Positions 1 through 8,610 of a stretch of 64,000 bases of DNA are shown piece by piece. How positions within the stretch are numbered: position 1 is the first letter of the stretch; each line of letters opens with the position of its first letter. The notes below the pieces were generated by a model. The model was not told the DNA's origin, did not search any database, and saw only the letters and a list, made by a program, of their open reading frames with translations. Source of the stretch: an uncultured Lachnospiraceae bacterium (GTDB lineage: Bacteria > Bacillota > Clostridia > Lachnospirales > Lachnospiraceae); assembly GCA_934320895.1 (NCBI GenBank), contig CAKRFY010000003.1, positions 62,001 to 126,000 of the forward strand, written 5' to 3'. A program made the position numbers and the translations under genes.

Positions 1-43
1 TAATCGAACTACTGAAAAAATATATATCTCAAAATTAGAGATT

Positions 44-80
44 AGTGTGAAAAATCCATATATGTAAGATTTTTTACACT
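44..80. promoter_or_regulatory. Inverted repeat upstream of ABC operon
   Basis: A 13-base arm at 44-56 (AGTGTGAAAAATC) and its near-complement at 68-80 (GATTTTTTACACT) form a hairpin with an 11-base loop and one G-U pair. It could end a transcript entering from the left or be an operator for the ABC operon. Shorter TGCACA/TGTGCA-type inverted repeats follow near 81-101 and 167-185. No gene is seen in 1-204. Confidence 0.4.
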
Positions 81-98
81 ATGCACAAAAAAATGTGT

Positions 99-149
99 GC
101 AGCATAAAAGTATATGCAGCATAAAAGTATATGCAGCATAAAAATTTAT
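99..149. repeat. Three tandem 17-bp repeats
   Basis: The unit GCAGCATAAAAGTATAT occurs at 99-115 and 116-132, with a diverged third copy at 133-149. It lies in the leader of the ABC transporter operon, about 55 bases before its start codon. It may be replication slippage or a set of regulator half-sites; the sequence does not decide. Confidence 0.75.
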
Positions 150-204
150 GCAGGAAAATTTTATACCATGCACAGAAGGTTGTGCGGAATGGAGGTATCA
201 TAAA

Positions 205-897
205 ATGATAGTGGAATGTGAAAATCTATCGAAAGGCTATGGAAGAGTAAAGGCACTTGATAATCTAAATCTTAAGATTGAAAGCGGAAAGATAGTAGGA
301 CTTTTAGGGCCGAATGGTCACGGAAAGACGACTCTTATAAAGACATTGAGTGGACTTTTGAGTCAGGATAAAGGAAATGCACTGATAGATGGAAAAAAAG
401 TCGGAGTTGACACAAAGAAAATAGTATCGTATCTGCCAGAGCGAAGTTATCTCTCTCCGGGAATGAAGATTAAGGAAGTAGTAAGCTTTTTTGAGGAATT
501 TTATGAGGACTTTGATGTCAAAAAAGCATATGCCATGCTTAATGAGCTAAATCTTGATAAGGAGAGCAGATTGAAATCCCTTTCAAAAGGAAACAGAGAG
601 AAAGTTCAGCTTATCATGGTTATGAGCAGAAAAGCAAAGCTTTATCTGCTTGATGAACCTATGGGTGGTGTTGACCCGGCTGCAAGGGATTATATTTTAA
701 GGACTATAATAAGCAATTATACTGAGGATGCCACGGTTATCATATCTACACATCTTATTCAGGATGTTGAGCAGATACTTGATGAGGTTATCTTTTTAAA
801 ACAGGGAAAGGTGATGCTTCACAGGGATGTGGATGAACTCAGGATGGAAAAGAAAAAGTCAGTTGATACTTTATTCAGGGAGGTATTTTCATGTTAA
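205..897 (+). CDS. ABC transporter ATP-binding protein
   Basis: Cytoplasmic ATPase of an ABC transporter, 230 aa. Walker A GPNGHGKT is at residues 35-42, the signature LSKGN at about 126-130, and Walker B LYLLDE at about 146-151, in the usual order. The start ATG at 205 is chosen because GGAGG at 191-195 precedes it; an upstream in-frame ATG at 148 has no good ribosome site and would add non-conserved residues. The stop overlaps the next gene, a six-TM permease, so the two form one export-type transporter. This pairing resembles the GntR-controlled YtrB-like transporters of Firmicutes; a GntR regulator, if present, lies before this window. Substrate unknown. Confidence 0.93.
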   Translation: MIVECENLSKGYGRVKALDNLNLKIESGKIVGLLGPNGHGKTTLIKTLSGLLSQDKGNALIDGKKVGVDTKKIVSYLPERSYLSPGMKIKEVVSFFEEFYEDFDVKKAYAMLNELNLDKESRLKSLSKGNREKVQLIMVMSRKAKLYLLDEPMGGVDPAARDYILRTIISNYTEDATVIISTHLIQDVEQILDEVIFLKQGKVMLHRDVDELRMEKKKSVDTLFREVFSC

Positions 898-1706
898 GAA
901 AACTTATAAAATATGATATAAAGTCAAATATAAAGATTATTGCAGGGACATATAGTTTTATAACATTGTTTTCAATATTACACCTTATCATGTATAAACT
1001 GTCAGCTGCTTATCCGTTGGCAGTGCAGTGGGGACTACTGGAGAAGTTCACATTTATATTTCATATTTTAGGAATAGGTGTGGGATTTGGTATTACACTG
1101 GTAGCGTGTGTGCTGTATTTTAGAAAAAATATGTTTAAAGATGAAGGCTATCTGACACATACACTTCCGGCGAGTGAGGGAACCATTTTTACAAGTAAAT
1201 ATCTGTCAACAGTCATACTTTTTCTGATAAACATAGCAGGTGCATATATTACTATAGCTATATCGACAGGAAAAGTGTTCTGGTGTGGAACGATATTGAG
1301 AGAAATAGCGGAAAGTATGAAAGAAAGCGGCTTTAATACAATGAATATATGGCTTGTTACGGCTTCGATGATAGTTGGAGGTCTTTTTGCGATAATCCAG
1401 ATGTTCGGAGCGATAACGATAGGATATTCAGTCGCAAAGAAAATGAATAAAGATATCATGTCATTTATCGTATATTTTGCAGGTTATATCATTATGCAGG
1501 GGATTTCAATAGGTATAATTGCTGTTTGTGCAGTTAGAAGAGGAATGGTAACACAGATACTGAACAATGAATCATCGGATATTAGTGCGTTAAGTGTTTA
1601 TATGAGTGATGTTTTGTGTGGAAGTCTTGTGCTTATGATAGTGATGACTGTTTTCTACTATTTTATAAGTGTACATCTTTTAAACAAAAAGCTTAATCTT
1701 GATTAG
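891..1706 (+). CDS. ABC-2 type transporter permease-like membrane protein
   Basis: Integral membrane protein of 271 aa with about six hydrophobic segments, overlapping the ATPase stop codon by seven bases, which indicates translational coupling. It is taken as the membrane partner of that ATPase. The sequence is not strongly conserved and I assign it by topology, length and context rather than by a motif. An 18-bp arm complementary to the rho ribosome-binding region begins nine bases after its stop codon. Confidence 0.8.
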   Translation: MLRKLIKYDIKSNIKIIAGTYSFITLFSILHLIMYKLSAAYPLAVQWGLLEKFTFIFHILGIGVGFGITLVACVLYFRKNMFKDEGYLTHTLPASEGTIFTSKYLSTVILFLINIAGAYITIAISTGKVFWCGTILREIAESMKESGFNTMNIWLVTASMIVGGLFAIIQMFGAITIGYSVAKKMNKDIMSFIVYFAGYIIMQGISIGIIAVCAVRRGMVTQILNNESSDISALSVYMSDVLCGSLVLMIVMTVFYYFISVHLLNKKLNLD

Positions 1707-1714
1707 CATAGCTT

Positions 1715-1880
1715 TTGCTCCTTTACAAATACTAAAAGATTGTGTATATTAGTACCAAAAGCATTAATAAATATATTCGGACACTATCGTGAAATTAAAA
1801 TCCCGGAATCGTCAATATAATTTATAACAATTTTAAAACATTATCAAAGAAAAAATCAAAATGTATTTGTAAAGGAGCAA
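1715..1880 (+). promoter_or_regulatory. Long-range inverted repeat covering the rho ribosome-binding site
   Basis: The arm TTGCTCCTTTACAAATAC at 1715-1732 is the exact reverse complement of 1863-1880. The right arm contains the rho Shine-Dalgarno sequence AAAGGAG (1871-1877), seven bases before the ATG. The enclosed 130 bases are A+T-rich and have no gene. If both arms are on one transcript, the 18-bp helix would hide the rho ribosome site. If rho is transcribed from inside the loop (a TATAAT-like hexamer lies near 1816), the left arm would sit in the 3' tail of the ABC mRNA and could act in trans. Confidence 0.75.
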
Positions 1881-1884
1881 TGGA

Positions 1885-3837
1885 ATGGCAGATTTAGAAA
1901 AAATGTCTCTTGTTGAGCTTAGAGTTGCCGGACGCAAAATGGGCGTTAAAAATGTAACTACATATAAAAAGAGGGAGCTTTTGGAACTACTTTTAAGTAT
2001 TAGGGAAAAGCAGGAAACAGAGACAGCAGAGAACTCTGAAGAAAAAAATGAAGATGCTGTTATGGAGAATGCGGCAGATGATGTTAAGGTGAAAAAGACA
2101 AGAACTAAAAAGAAAGATGAAGAAATTAAAAAAGAATCTGACGATAAACAGGATAAAATTTCAGAAGATAAAAATTTGGTCGAGTCAGTAGAAGATGTTT
2201 CAAAAAAGGATATAGAGAGCATACAGGAAACAGATGTGGATGAAAAAAAGCAGACAGGCCAGAATTCATATGTGAGAAATGATTACAATGAAGAACATAA
2301 GAACACATATAGAGCAAGAAGGGATGGAGGGTATCAGTCACCTTACTCATATCAGGGAAGAACTAATAATGTGCGTGGACAGCAGAGAAATAATGGAAGA
2401 GTAAATATGAGACAGGGGAATAACCCTTATTCAAATCAAAATCCAGGATATTCTTCAAATAGTTCATATCAGTCGAATTCAAATCATGGCGGATATCAGA
2501 ATAATTATAATCAGAACAATGGAACGCAAAACAATGGCTATTCACAAAATAACTATAATTCAAATGGAGGCTACCAGAATAGTTACAATCAGAACAATAG
2601 TACACAGAGCGGCAGCTATTCACAAAACAATTATAATTCAAATGGTGGATATCAGAATAATGTTAATCAGAATATTACAGAAACAGAAAAACAGCTCGAT
2701 ATAAGCCAGCTTGACAGTGGAGAGACACGTGAGGGTATCCTTGAGATAATGGCTGAGGGATATGGTTTTATAAGATGTGACAATTTCCTCCCGGGAGATG
2801 ATGATGTATATGTATCACATGCGATGATAAAAAAGTACAGACTTCGTACCGGAGATATACTTAAAGGAAATCTTAAAGTAAGAAGTCAGACGGAAAAGTT
2901 TGCTGCGATGTTGTATGTTACTACGGTTAATGGTTATCCGGTTGATGAGCTTTTAACAAGGCCAAAGTTTGAGCAGCTTACGCCTATATTCCCAGACGAA
3001 AGGATAAGGCTTGAGACGGATGGCAGCAGCATTTCAATGAGAATGATGGATCTGATCGCACCTATCGGTAAGGGACAGCGTGGAATGATAGTTTCACAGC
3101 CAAAGACAGGAAAGACGACACTTCTTAAACAGGTGGCGAAAGCAGTTAAAACAAACCATCCAAAAATGCATATAATCGTACTTCTTATCGATGAAAGACC
3201 AGAGGAGGTTACTGATATCAAAGAGTCTATAATGGGACACAATGTTGAGGTAATATATTCTACATTCGATGAACTTCCTGAAAACCATAAGAGAGTTTCG
3301 GAGATGGTTATAGAGAGAGCGAAGAGACTTGTGGAGCATGGTGAGGATGTGATGATCCTTCTTGACAGTATCACAAGATTAGCAAGAGCATACAACCTTA
3401 CAGTAGCCCCTAGCGGAAGAACACTTTCAGGTGGTCTTGATCCGGCGGCACTTCATATGCCAAAGAAATTCTTTGGTGCAGCGAGAAATATGAGGGAAGG
3501 CGGAAGCCTTACTATTCTTGCAACTGCACTTGTAGATACAGGAAGTAAGATGGATGATGTTGTATTTGAAGAATTTAAAGGAACAGGTAATATGGAACTC
3601 GTTCTTGACAGGAGCCTTTCTGAAAAGAGAGTATTTCCGGCTATAGATCTTCCTAAATCAAGTACAAGAAGGGATGATCTTTTACTTACACAGGATGAGA
3701 AAGATGCATCATACAGGATAAGAAAGGCGTTTAGTGCTATGAGAACTGATGAGGCATTAGAAAAAATTATAGATCTGTTCAGAAAAACAAGAAATAACAG
3801 GGAATTTGTTGAAATGATAAGAAAAATCCGCTTCTAA
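1885..3837 (+). CDS. rho: Transcription termination factor Rho with prion-like insert
   Basis: Hexameric RNA-dependent ATPase that ends transcription, 650 aa compared with about 420 for E. coli Rho. Order of parts: Rho_N/SAP-like helices (about 1-45), a highly charged Lys/Glu linker (45-140), an Asn/Gln/Tyr/Gly/Ser-rich low-complexity stretch (about 145-265), the cold-shock-like RNA-binding fold (about 280-345), then the RecA-like ATPase with Walker A around 404-413 (PKTGKTT) and the conserved C-terminus. Extra length between Rho_N and the RNA-binding fold is common in Clostridia and Bacteroidota, but the composition here is strikingly yeast-prion-like. AAAGGAG at 1871-1877 sets the start and is inside a perfect inverted repeat. 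rpmE follows, the usual order in this group. Confidence 0.98.
   Translation: MADLEKMSLVELRVAGRKMGVKNVTTYKKRELLELLLSIREKQETETAENSEEKNEDAVMENAADDVKVKKTRTKKKDEEIKKESDDKQDKISEDKNLVESVEDVSKKDIESIQETDVDEKKQTGQNSYVRNDYNEEHKNTYRARRDGGYQSPYSYQGRTNNVRGQQRNNGRVNMRQGNNPYSNQNPGYSSNSSYQSNSNHGGYQNNYNQNNGTQNNGYSQNNYNSNGGYQNSYNQNNSTQSGSYSQNNYNSNGGYQNNVNQNITETEKQLDISQLDSGETREGILEIMAEGYGFIRCDNFLPGDDDVYVSHAMIKKYRLRTGDILKGNLKVRSQTEKFAAMLYVTTVNGYPVDELLTRPKFEQLTPIFPDERIRLETDGSSISMRMMDLIAPIGKGQRGMIVSQPKTGKTTLLKQVAKAVKTNHPKMHIIVLLIDERPEEVTDIKESIMGHNVEVIYSTFDELPENHKRVSEMVIERAKRLVEHGEDVMILLDSITRLARAYNLTVAPSGRTLSGGLDPAALHMPKKFFGAARNMREGGSLTILATALVDTGSKMDDVVFEEFKGTGNMELVLDRSLSEKRVFPAIDLPKSSTRRDDLLLTQDEKDASYRIRKAFSAMRTDEALEKIIDLFRKTRNNREFVEMIRKIRF
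2491..2673 (+). repeat. 78-bp tandem repeat inside rho
   Basis: Within the low-complexity part of rho a 78-base unit begins at 2491 and 2569, and a partial third copy begins at 2647. It encodes a 26-residue unit starting [10 protein letters not shown] or [10 protein letters not shown] (residues 203-228, 229-254, 255-263). Copies differ mainly by conservative swaps among N, S and G. The period is a multiple of three, so copy number can change without breaking the reading frame. Confidence 0.9.
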
Positions 3838-3894
3838 TGTTGATAGAGGAAAGCGATATGTAACAGTTTAGCCACAAAAAGATAAAATATATGC

Positions 3895-3923
3895 TTGCGT
3901 TTTTGTGCAGAGTATGTTACAAT
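3895..3923 (+). promoter_or_regulatory. Promoter of rpmE
   Basis: TTGCGT (3895-3900), a 17-base spacer and TACAAT (3918-3923) match a sigma-A promoter with a moderately good -35. Transcription would begin near 3930 and give a leader of about 108 bases before rpmE. Confidence 0.6.
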
Positions 3924-3949
3924 AATGAAGTTGTGTTGAAAATTGAAAT

Positions 3950-3990
3950 CGAAAAGATACAGTCCTACATGCTGGATGTGATCTTTTTCG
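3950..3990 (+). promoter_or_regulatory. Leader stem-loop upstream of rpmE
   Basis: CGAAAAGAT (3950-3958) pairs with ATCTTTTTCG (3981-3990) with one bulge, and an inner ACAT/ATGT pair is possible. It sits in the transcribed leader of the L31 gene. Structured L31 leaders with autogenous control are known in Firmicutes, but I cannot confirm that this matches a described family. A related sequence containing the same ACAGTCCTA segment occurs at 43014-43068. Confidence 0.45.
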
Positions 3991-4038
3991 TGATATGTAT
4001 TTGCTGTCTCGGTGGCAGCGGAATGGAGGTCATAAGAC

Positions 4039-4245
4039 ATGAGAGAGGGAATTCATCCTAATTATTATCAGGCTAAAGTTGTTTGCAACTGTGGTAATGA
4101 GTTTGTAACTGGTTCTACAAAGGAAGAAATTCATGTAGAAATCTGTTCAAAATGTCATTCTTTCTACACAGGTCAGCAGAAAGCTGTTAAGGCTCGTGGT
4201 GCGATTGATAAATTCAACCGTAAATATGGCATGCAGGCAAACTAG
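4039..4245 (+). CDS. rpmE: 50S ribosomal protein L31
   Basis: 68-residue large-subunit protein. The start MREGIHPNY is typical. Cysteines at 16, 18, 36 and 39 form the zinc site, making this the C+ (zinc-containing) version used under zinc sufficiency. GGAGG is at 4024-4028. It has its own promoter in the rho-rpmE gap and a strong terminator behind it, so it is probably a monocistronic unit. Confidence 0.98.
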   Translation: MREGIHPNYYQAKVVCNCGNEFVTGSTKEEIHVEICSKCHSFYTGQQKAVKARGAIDKFNRKYGMQAN

Positions 4246-4290
4246 TATCTGGTATTTGTATAAGTATAACATAAGATTCGGTCTTATAGA

Positions 4291-4327
4291 TGGTCACAGC
4301 AACCAAAAGGGGGCTGTGACCATTTTT
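4291..4327 (+). terminator. Rho-independent terminator after rpmE
   Basis: TGGTCACAGC (4291-4300) and GCTGTGACCA (4313-4322) form a perfect 10-bp stem followed directly by TTTTT. Confidence 0.9.
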
Positions 4328-4368
4328 CATATAATCGGAAAATGTACATATGGTATGGAGGGTGTTAT

Positions 4369-5316
4369 ATGAGCAAAAAAGCAGTTGTAAAACCATCTGG
4401 TATCGGGGGGCAGGCAGTCCTTGAAGGTGTTATGATGAAAAATAAGGACAGGTATGCCGTTGCCGTAAGAAAGCCAGATGGGCAGATAGAGATTGAAAAA
4501 GGACATTGCCAAAGTCTGAGAAATAAATATTTTGTCTGCGACCTGCCGATAATAAGAGGCGTGGTGACATTTGTTGAATCGCTTGTGCTTGGCATGAAAA
4601 GTCTTACTGATTCTTCTAAATATTATGAAGATGAGGAAGATGACAGACAGAAAGAAATTGACGAGGATACAAGAAAAAAGCGTGAAAAACTGGAAACTAC
4701 TTTTACAGTTATACTTTCAATAATCCTTGCAGTTGGTATTTTTATGATCCTGCCATTTTTTATATCGGAATTTTTAAAAAATGTTATAAAGTCAGAAAAG
4801 GTGCTTGCTGTTATTGAGGGTGTTATAAGAATATTATTGTTTATAGGGTATGTTTTTGCAATCTCTTTTGTTGAAGATATAAAGCGTGTGTTTATGTATC
4901 ACGGAGCAGAACATAAGACGATAAATTGTGTGGAGCATATGCTTCCGCTGACTGTTGAAAATGTCAGAAAACAATCAAGAGAACATAAAAGGTGTGGAAC
5001 GAGTTTTATTTTTATTGTATTATTTATAAGTATTATATTTTTCATATTTATAAGGGTTGATAATATGTGGCTTAAGATTTTGTACAGGATATTACTTGTA
5101 CCAGTGATAGCGGGGGTTTCCTACGAATTTATACGTGTTGCTGGGAAATCTGAAAATGCCATTATTAATGCACTTAGTAAACCTGGAATGATGATACAGA
5201 AGCTTACAACAAAAGAGCCTGATGATTCTATGATAGAGGTTGCTATAGCTTCGGTTGAGGCTGTATTTGACTGGAGAGAGTTTCAAAAGGAAAATGAAAG
5301 TATGCATGACAGGTGA
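4369..5316 (+). CDS. DUF1385 family membrane protein (YqhQ-like)
   Basis: 315 aa. The N-terminal stretch GIGGQAVLEGVMMKN and the HGAEHKTINC segment are hallmarks of the DUF1385/YqhQ family, a widespread Firmicutes protein of unproven biochemistry sometimes described as a predicted metal-dependent enzyme. Four or so membrane segments lie between about residues 95 and 265; residues 60-95 are charged and probably cytosolic. Start ATG 4369 has GGAGGG just upstream; a start at 4342 would add nine unconserved residues. It precedes prmC and prfA, a common arrangement in Lachnospiraceae. Confidence 0.9.
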   Translation: MSKKAVVKPSGIGGQAVLEGVMMKNKDRYAVAVRKPDGQIEIEKGHCQSLRNKYFVCDLPIIRGVVTFVESLVLGMKSLTDSSKYYEDEEDDRQKEIDEDTRKKREKLETTFTVILSIILAVGIFMILPFFISEFLKNVIKSEKVLAVIEGVIRILLFIGYVFAISFVEDIKRVFMYHGAEHKTINCVEHMLPLTVENVRKQSREHKRCGTSFIFIVLFISIIFFIFIRVDNMWLKILYRILLVPVIAGVSYEFIRVAGKSENAIINALSKPGMMIQKLTTKEPDDSMIEVAIASVEAVFDWREFQKENESMHDR

Positions 5317-5347
5317 TTTTATTTGTTTTAAAGAGAGAGAATAAGAT

Positions 5348-6178
5348 ATGCTGACATATGAAGAATTATTGAAAATCGGTGAAAATGAACTTTTGATGTC
5401 AGATATTTCAGATGCAAATATCGATGCGTGGTATCTTCTTGAATATGTGACAGGAATGTCAAGAGCTGCATTTTTTCTTAAGAGAGCCGAAAATATTTCT
5501 CAAAAAGAAGAAAATGAGTACAGAGAAGTTATAAATAAGAGAAAAAAACATATCCCATTGCAGCACATAACGGGAACACAGGAATTTATGGGATTTGATT
5601 TTTGGGTAAATGAAAATGTTTTAGTTCCAAGACAGGATACGGAATGTCTTGTTGAAAATGTTTTGCCGTATGCATATGGCAAAAAAATCCTTGATATGTG
5701 CACCGGTTCAGGCTGCATTATCATATCATTAAAAAAATTTGAGGAAACTGCTGAGTGTACAGGTGTTGATATATCAGAAAAAGCACTCGAGATTGCTTTA
5801 AAAAATGCCAGATCAAATGAGGCAGATGTTTCTTTTATAAAAAGTGATATGTTTAAGAATATAATGGAAAAATATGATATTATAGTATCAAATCCACCTT
5901 ATATCAGACCTGATGTGATAAAAACTCTTGAACCAGAGGTAAGAGAACATGATCCGATGCTTGCACTTGATGGTGGCGAGGATGGTCTTAGGTTTTACAG
6001 AATTCTTGCAGAAGAAGGAAAAAAGCATCTTGCAAGACCAGGTAGGATATTTATGGAGATAGGATATGATCAGGGAAAAGCCGTAAAAGAGATTTTTGAA
6101 AATGAAGGCTTTAAAGAGGTTGTTGTTAAGAAAGATCTGTGCGAAAATGACAGAGTTGTTATAGCAGAATACAGATAA
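5348..6178 (+). CDS. prmC: Release factor glutamine N5-methyltransferase
   Basis: SAM-dependent enzyme that methylates the glutamine of the GGQ motif in release factors. 276 aa: helical N-terminal substrate domain (1-80) and a Rossmann methyltransferase with LDMCTGSGC for SAM (about 115-124) and the catalytic NPPY at 182-185. Its substrate, release factor 1, is encoded 27 bases downstream in the same direction, the classical linkage. Confidence 0.97.
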   Translation: MLTYEELLKIGENELLMSDISDANIDAWYLLEYVTGMSRAAFFLKRAENISQKEENEYREVINKRKKHIPLQHITGTQEFMGFDFWVNENVLVPRQDTECLVENVLPYAYGKKILDMCTGSGCIIISLKKFEETAECTGVDISEKALEIALKNARSNEADVSFIKSDMFKNIMEKYDIIVSNPPYIRPDVIKTLEPEVREHDPMLALDGGEDGLRFYRILAEEGKKHLARPGRIFMEIGYDQGKAVKEIFENEGFKEVVVKKDLCENDRVVIAEYR

Positions 6179-6204
6179 TAATATTTTTATATGGAGGAAA
6201 AATA

Positions 6205-7278
6205 ATGTTTGATAAATTAGAAGAACTTGTGGGACGTCTGGAAGAGATAAATATGATGCTTACTGAGCCGGAGATTATCAATGACCAGAAAAAGTACAGA
6301 GAGCTTATGCGTGAGCAGAATGAACTTACACCTATCGTTGAAAAATATAAGGAGTATAAAGCTGCTAAAGACGGGATAGAAGACAGTCTTGCAATCCTTG
6401 ACGAAGAAAGTGATGAGGAGATGCGAGAACTCGCCAAGGAGGAGCTTAATGAATGTAAGGAAACTGTTGAAAAGTGTGAACAGGACCTTAAGATACTTAT
6501 GCTTCCAAAAGATCCAAACGATGAGAAGAACGTTATCGTTGAGATACGTGGTGGTGCCGGTGGAGATGAGGCTGCTCTTTTTGCGGCAGACCTTTTCAGA
6601 ATGTATTCAAAATTTGCTGAGGCAAACCGCTGGAAAGTGGAAGTTATGAGTGCAAGTGAGAATGGAATTGGTGGTTTTAAAGAAATCGTATTTATGGTTA
6701 TAGGTGCAGGTGCATACTCAAAACTCAAATATGAGAGTGGTGTTCACCGTGTACAGAGAATACCATCTACTGAGTCGGGTGGAAGAATCCATACATCAAC
6801 AGCTACAGTGGCTATTATGCCTGAAGTTGAGGAAGTTGACGTTCATGTAGATCCTAATGATTGTAAGATTGATGTGTATAGAGCATCAGGAAACGGTGGT
6901 CAGTGTGTAAATACAACAGACTCGGCAGTGCGAATCACACATATACCTACAGGAATAGTTGTAACATGTCAGGACGAAAAGTCACAGCTTAAAAACAAAG
7001 ATAAAGCTATGAAAGTTCTTCGTTCAAGGATTTATGATATGGAACAGGAAAAGGCGAATAGTGAGCAGGCAGCAGAGAGAAGAAGTCAGGTAGGAACAGG
7101 TGACCGCTCGGAGAAGATAAGAACATACAACTTCCCACAGGGAAGGGTTACTGACCATAGGATCAAGTATACAAGTCACAGACTTGGTGAGATTCTTGAT
7201 GGCGATTTAAATGAACTTCTTGAAAATATCATTGCAGCAGACCAGACAGCAAGGCTTGCAAAGATGAATGAGGAGTAA
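6205..7278 (+). CDS. prfA: Peptide chain release factor 1
   Basis: Recognises UAA and UAG at the ribosomal A site and triggers peptide release. 357 aa, standard length. The GGQ catalytic tripeptide is at 231-233 and the codon-reading tripeptide is P-S-T at 187-189 (P-A-T in E. coli; the P-x-T form marks RF1, not RF2). RBS GGAGG at 6193-6197. Downstream SpoU-type gene starts seven bases after its stop. Confidence 0.98.
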   Translation: MFDKLEELVGRLEEINMMLTEPEIINDQKKYRELMREQNELTPIVEKYKEYKAAKDGIEDSLAILDEESDEEMRELAKEELNECKETVEKCEQDLKILMLPKDPNDEKNVIVEIRGGAGGDEAALFAADLFRMYSKFAEANRWKVEVMSASENGIGGFKEIVFMVIGAGAYSKLKYESGVHRVQRIPSTESGGRIHTSTATVAIMPEVEEVDVHVDPNDCKIDVYRASGNGGQCVNTTDSAVRITHIPTGIVVTCQDEKSQLKNKDKAMKVLRSRIYDMEQEKANSEQAAERRSQVGTGDRSEKIRTYNFPQGRVTDHRIKYTSHRLGEILDGDLNELLENIIAADQTARLAKMNEE

Positions 7279-7285
7279 AAATCTA

Positions 7286-8068
7286 ATGATTACAAGTGAG
7301 TCAAACGGACAGATAAAGGAACTTATAAAGCTTCAGAAACAGGCAAGAGAGAGAAGAAAGACAAAGAAATTTGTTGCAGAGGGAATAAAAATGGTTCAGG
7401 AGGCAATAAATTTTAATAAACTTGACAAAATATATGTTTCTGAATCTGCATTGGAAAAAACATCTAAAAAGCTTGGAAAGAAGATAGATGATATATCTTA
7501 TGAGGTTGTATCTGATAATGTGTTTAAGCAGATATCAGATACGGTTACGCCTCAGGGGGTACTTGCTGTTGTAAATATGCCCGAATATGATATAAAGGAT
7601 ATTTTATCAGATCAAAAAAGGGCATGGGTGCTTTTGGATGATCTTAGGGATCCTGGAAATCTTGGTACCATAATAAGGACATCAGAGGGAGCAGGAATGT
7701 CTGGGGTCATTATGAGCAAGGAGAGTGTTGATCTGTTTAATCCAAAAGTGGTACGTGCTACAATGGGTGCGATATTCCGTGTTCCGTTTTGCTATGTATC
7801 TTCTCTTACTGATATTATAGATGAGATAAGGGAGTCAGGATATGAGGTATATGCTACTGCGATGGAGGGCAGTGTGGTGTATGATCATGCTGACTATACA
7901 AAAGGTGCGGCATTTATAATAGGAAATGAGGCAAATGGCGTGTCTGATAAAGTATTTGAAAGAGCTTCAACACGTATAAGGATACCTATGGAGGGAAAAC
8001 TGGAATCGCTCAATGCGGCTGTATCAGCTGCAATAATAATGTATGAGATAGCAAGACAGAAAAGATGA
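7286..8068 (+). CDS. TrmH/SpoU family RNA 2'-O-ribose methyltransferase
   Basis: 260 aa. N-terminal SpoU substrate-binding domain (L30e-like, about 1-100) and C-terminal SPOUT knot with the three motifs: DDLRDPGNLGTIIRT, then IIGNEANGV, then IPMEGKLESLNAAVSAAI. It methylates a ribose in 23S rRNA or tRNA; the exact site cannot be told. ATG at 7286 is preferred over 7268 because AGGAG at 7271-7275, just behind the prfA stop, gives normal spacing. Probably co-transcribed with prfA. Confidence 0.93.
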   Translation: MITSESNGQIKELIKLQKQARERRKTKKFVAEGIKMVQEAINFNKLDKIYVSESALEKTSKKLGKKIDDISYEVVSDNVFKQISDTVTPQGVLAVVNMPEYDIKDILSDQKRAWVLLDDLRDPGNLGTIIRTSEGAGMSGVIMSKESVDLFNPKVVRATMGAIFRVPFCYVSSLTDIIDEIRESGYEVYATAMEGSVVYDHADYTKGAAFIIGNEANGVSDKVFERASTRIRIPMEGKLESLNAAVSAAIIMYEIARQKR

Positions 8069-8080
8069 AAGTGACTTTGG

Positions 8081-8109
8081 TTGACAAAAATAACCATTTG
8101 AGATATATT
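8081..8109 (+). promoter_or_regulatory. Sigma-A promoter for the nfeD-stomatin operon
   Basis: Consensus -35 TTGACA (8081-8086), 17-base spacer, -10 TATATT (8104-8109), about 55 bases before the nfeD start. Confidence 0.75.
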
Positions 8110-8162
8110 TAGCGCATATATGCACAGAATTTTTGCATAAAATATAGGAGAGGAGAAAAAAT

Positions 8163-8597
8163 ATGGAACCGATGTATTGGCTTATTGCTATGGCAGTACT
8201 TCTTGTTATTGAAATAATAACAATGGGACTGACTACAATATGGTTTGCAGCAGGAGCACTTGTAGCAGTTATAGCAGCACTTTTACATGCACCACTTGCA
8301 GTACAGTTTGTATTATTTGCCGTGGTATCTGTAGTATTGTTTTTCTTTACAAGACCTGTTGCGGAGAAATATTTAAACAACAGCAGAGCAAAGACGAATA
8401 TAAACAGTATTATCGGAGAAGAGGCAAAGGTGACAGAGGAGATTGACAATTTTAATCAAAAGGGAGCAGTTGTTGTCAAGGGACTTGAATGGACGGCGAG
8501 AAGTGCTGATGAGAATGAGATAATACCAGCAGGCTCAAAAGTCCGGGTAAAGGAAGTAAGTGGCGTAAAACTAATTGTTGAAAAACAGATATGGTAG
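8163..8597 (+). CDS. NfeD family membrane protein
   Basis: 144 aa. Three to four hydrophobic segments occupy residues 5-75, followed by a C-terminal soluble OB-fold domain (about 85-144, with IIGEEAKVTEEI and GAVVVKGLEWTARS typical of NfeD). This is the short form without the ClpP-like protease domain. NfeD and SPFH proteins are a conserved pair associated with membrane microdomains; the SPFH gene follows 13 bases later. Confidence 0.92.
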   Translation: MEPMYWLIAMAVLLVIEIITMGLTTIWFAAGALVAVIAALLHAPLAVQFVLFAVVSVVLFFFTRPVAEKYLNNSRAKTNINSIIGEEAKVTEEIDNFNQKGAVVVKGLEWTARSADENEIIPAGSKVRVKEVSGVKLIVEKQIW

Positions 8598-8610
8598 AAG
8601 GGAGTAAAAA

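Noticed and set aside
99..149. Possible CRISPR fragment
   Set aside because: 17-bp units are directly adjacent with no spacers.
2491..2673. Possible CRISPR-like repeats
   Set aside because: The repeats are contiguous, diverged, and in frame within the rho coding sequence; there are no unique spacers.
2934..3395. 153-codon minus-strand open frame inside rho
   Set aside because: Fully antisense to the conserved ATPase domain, no ribosome site, no recognisable domain.
6159..6728. 189-codon open frame on the minus strand, inside prfA
   Set aside because: It overlaps a highly conserved gene completely, has no ribosome site, and its translation is Ser/Ile-rich low complexity typical of an antisense shadow.
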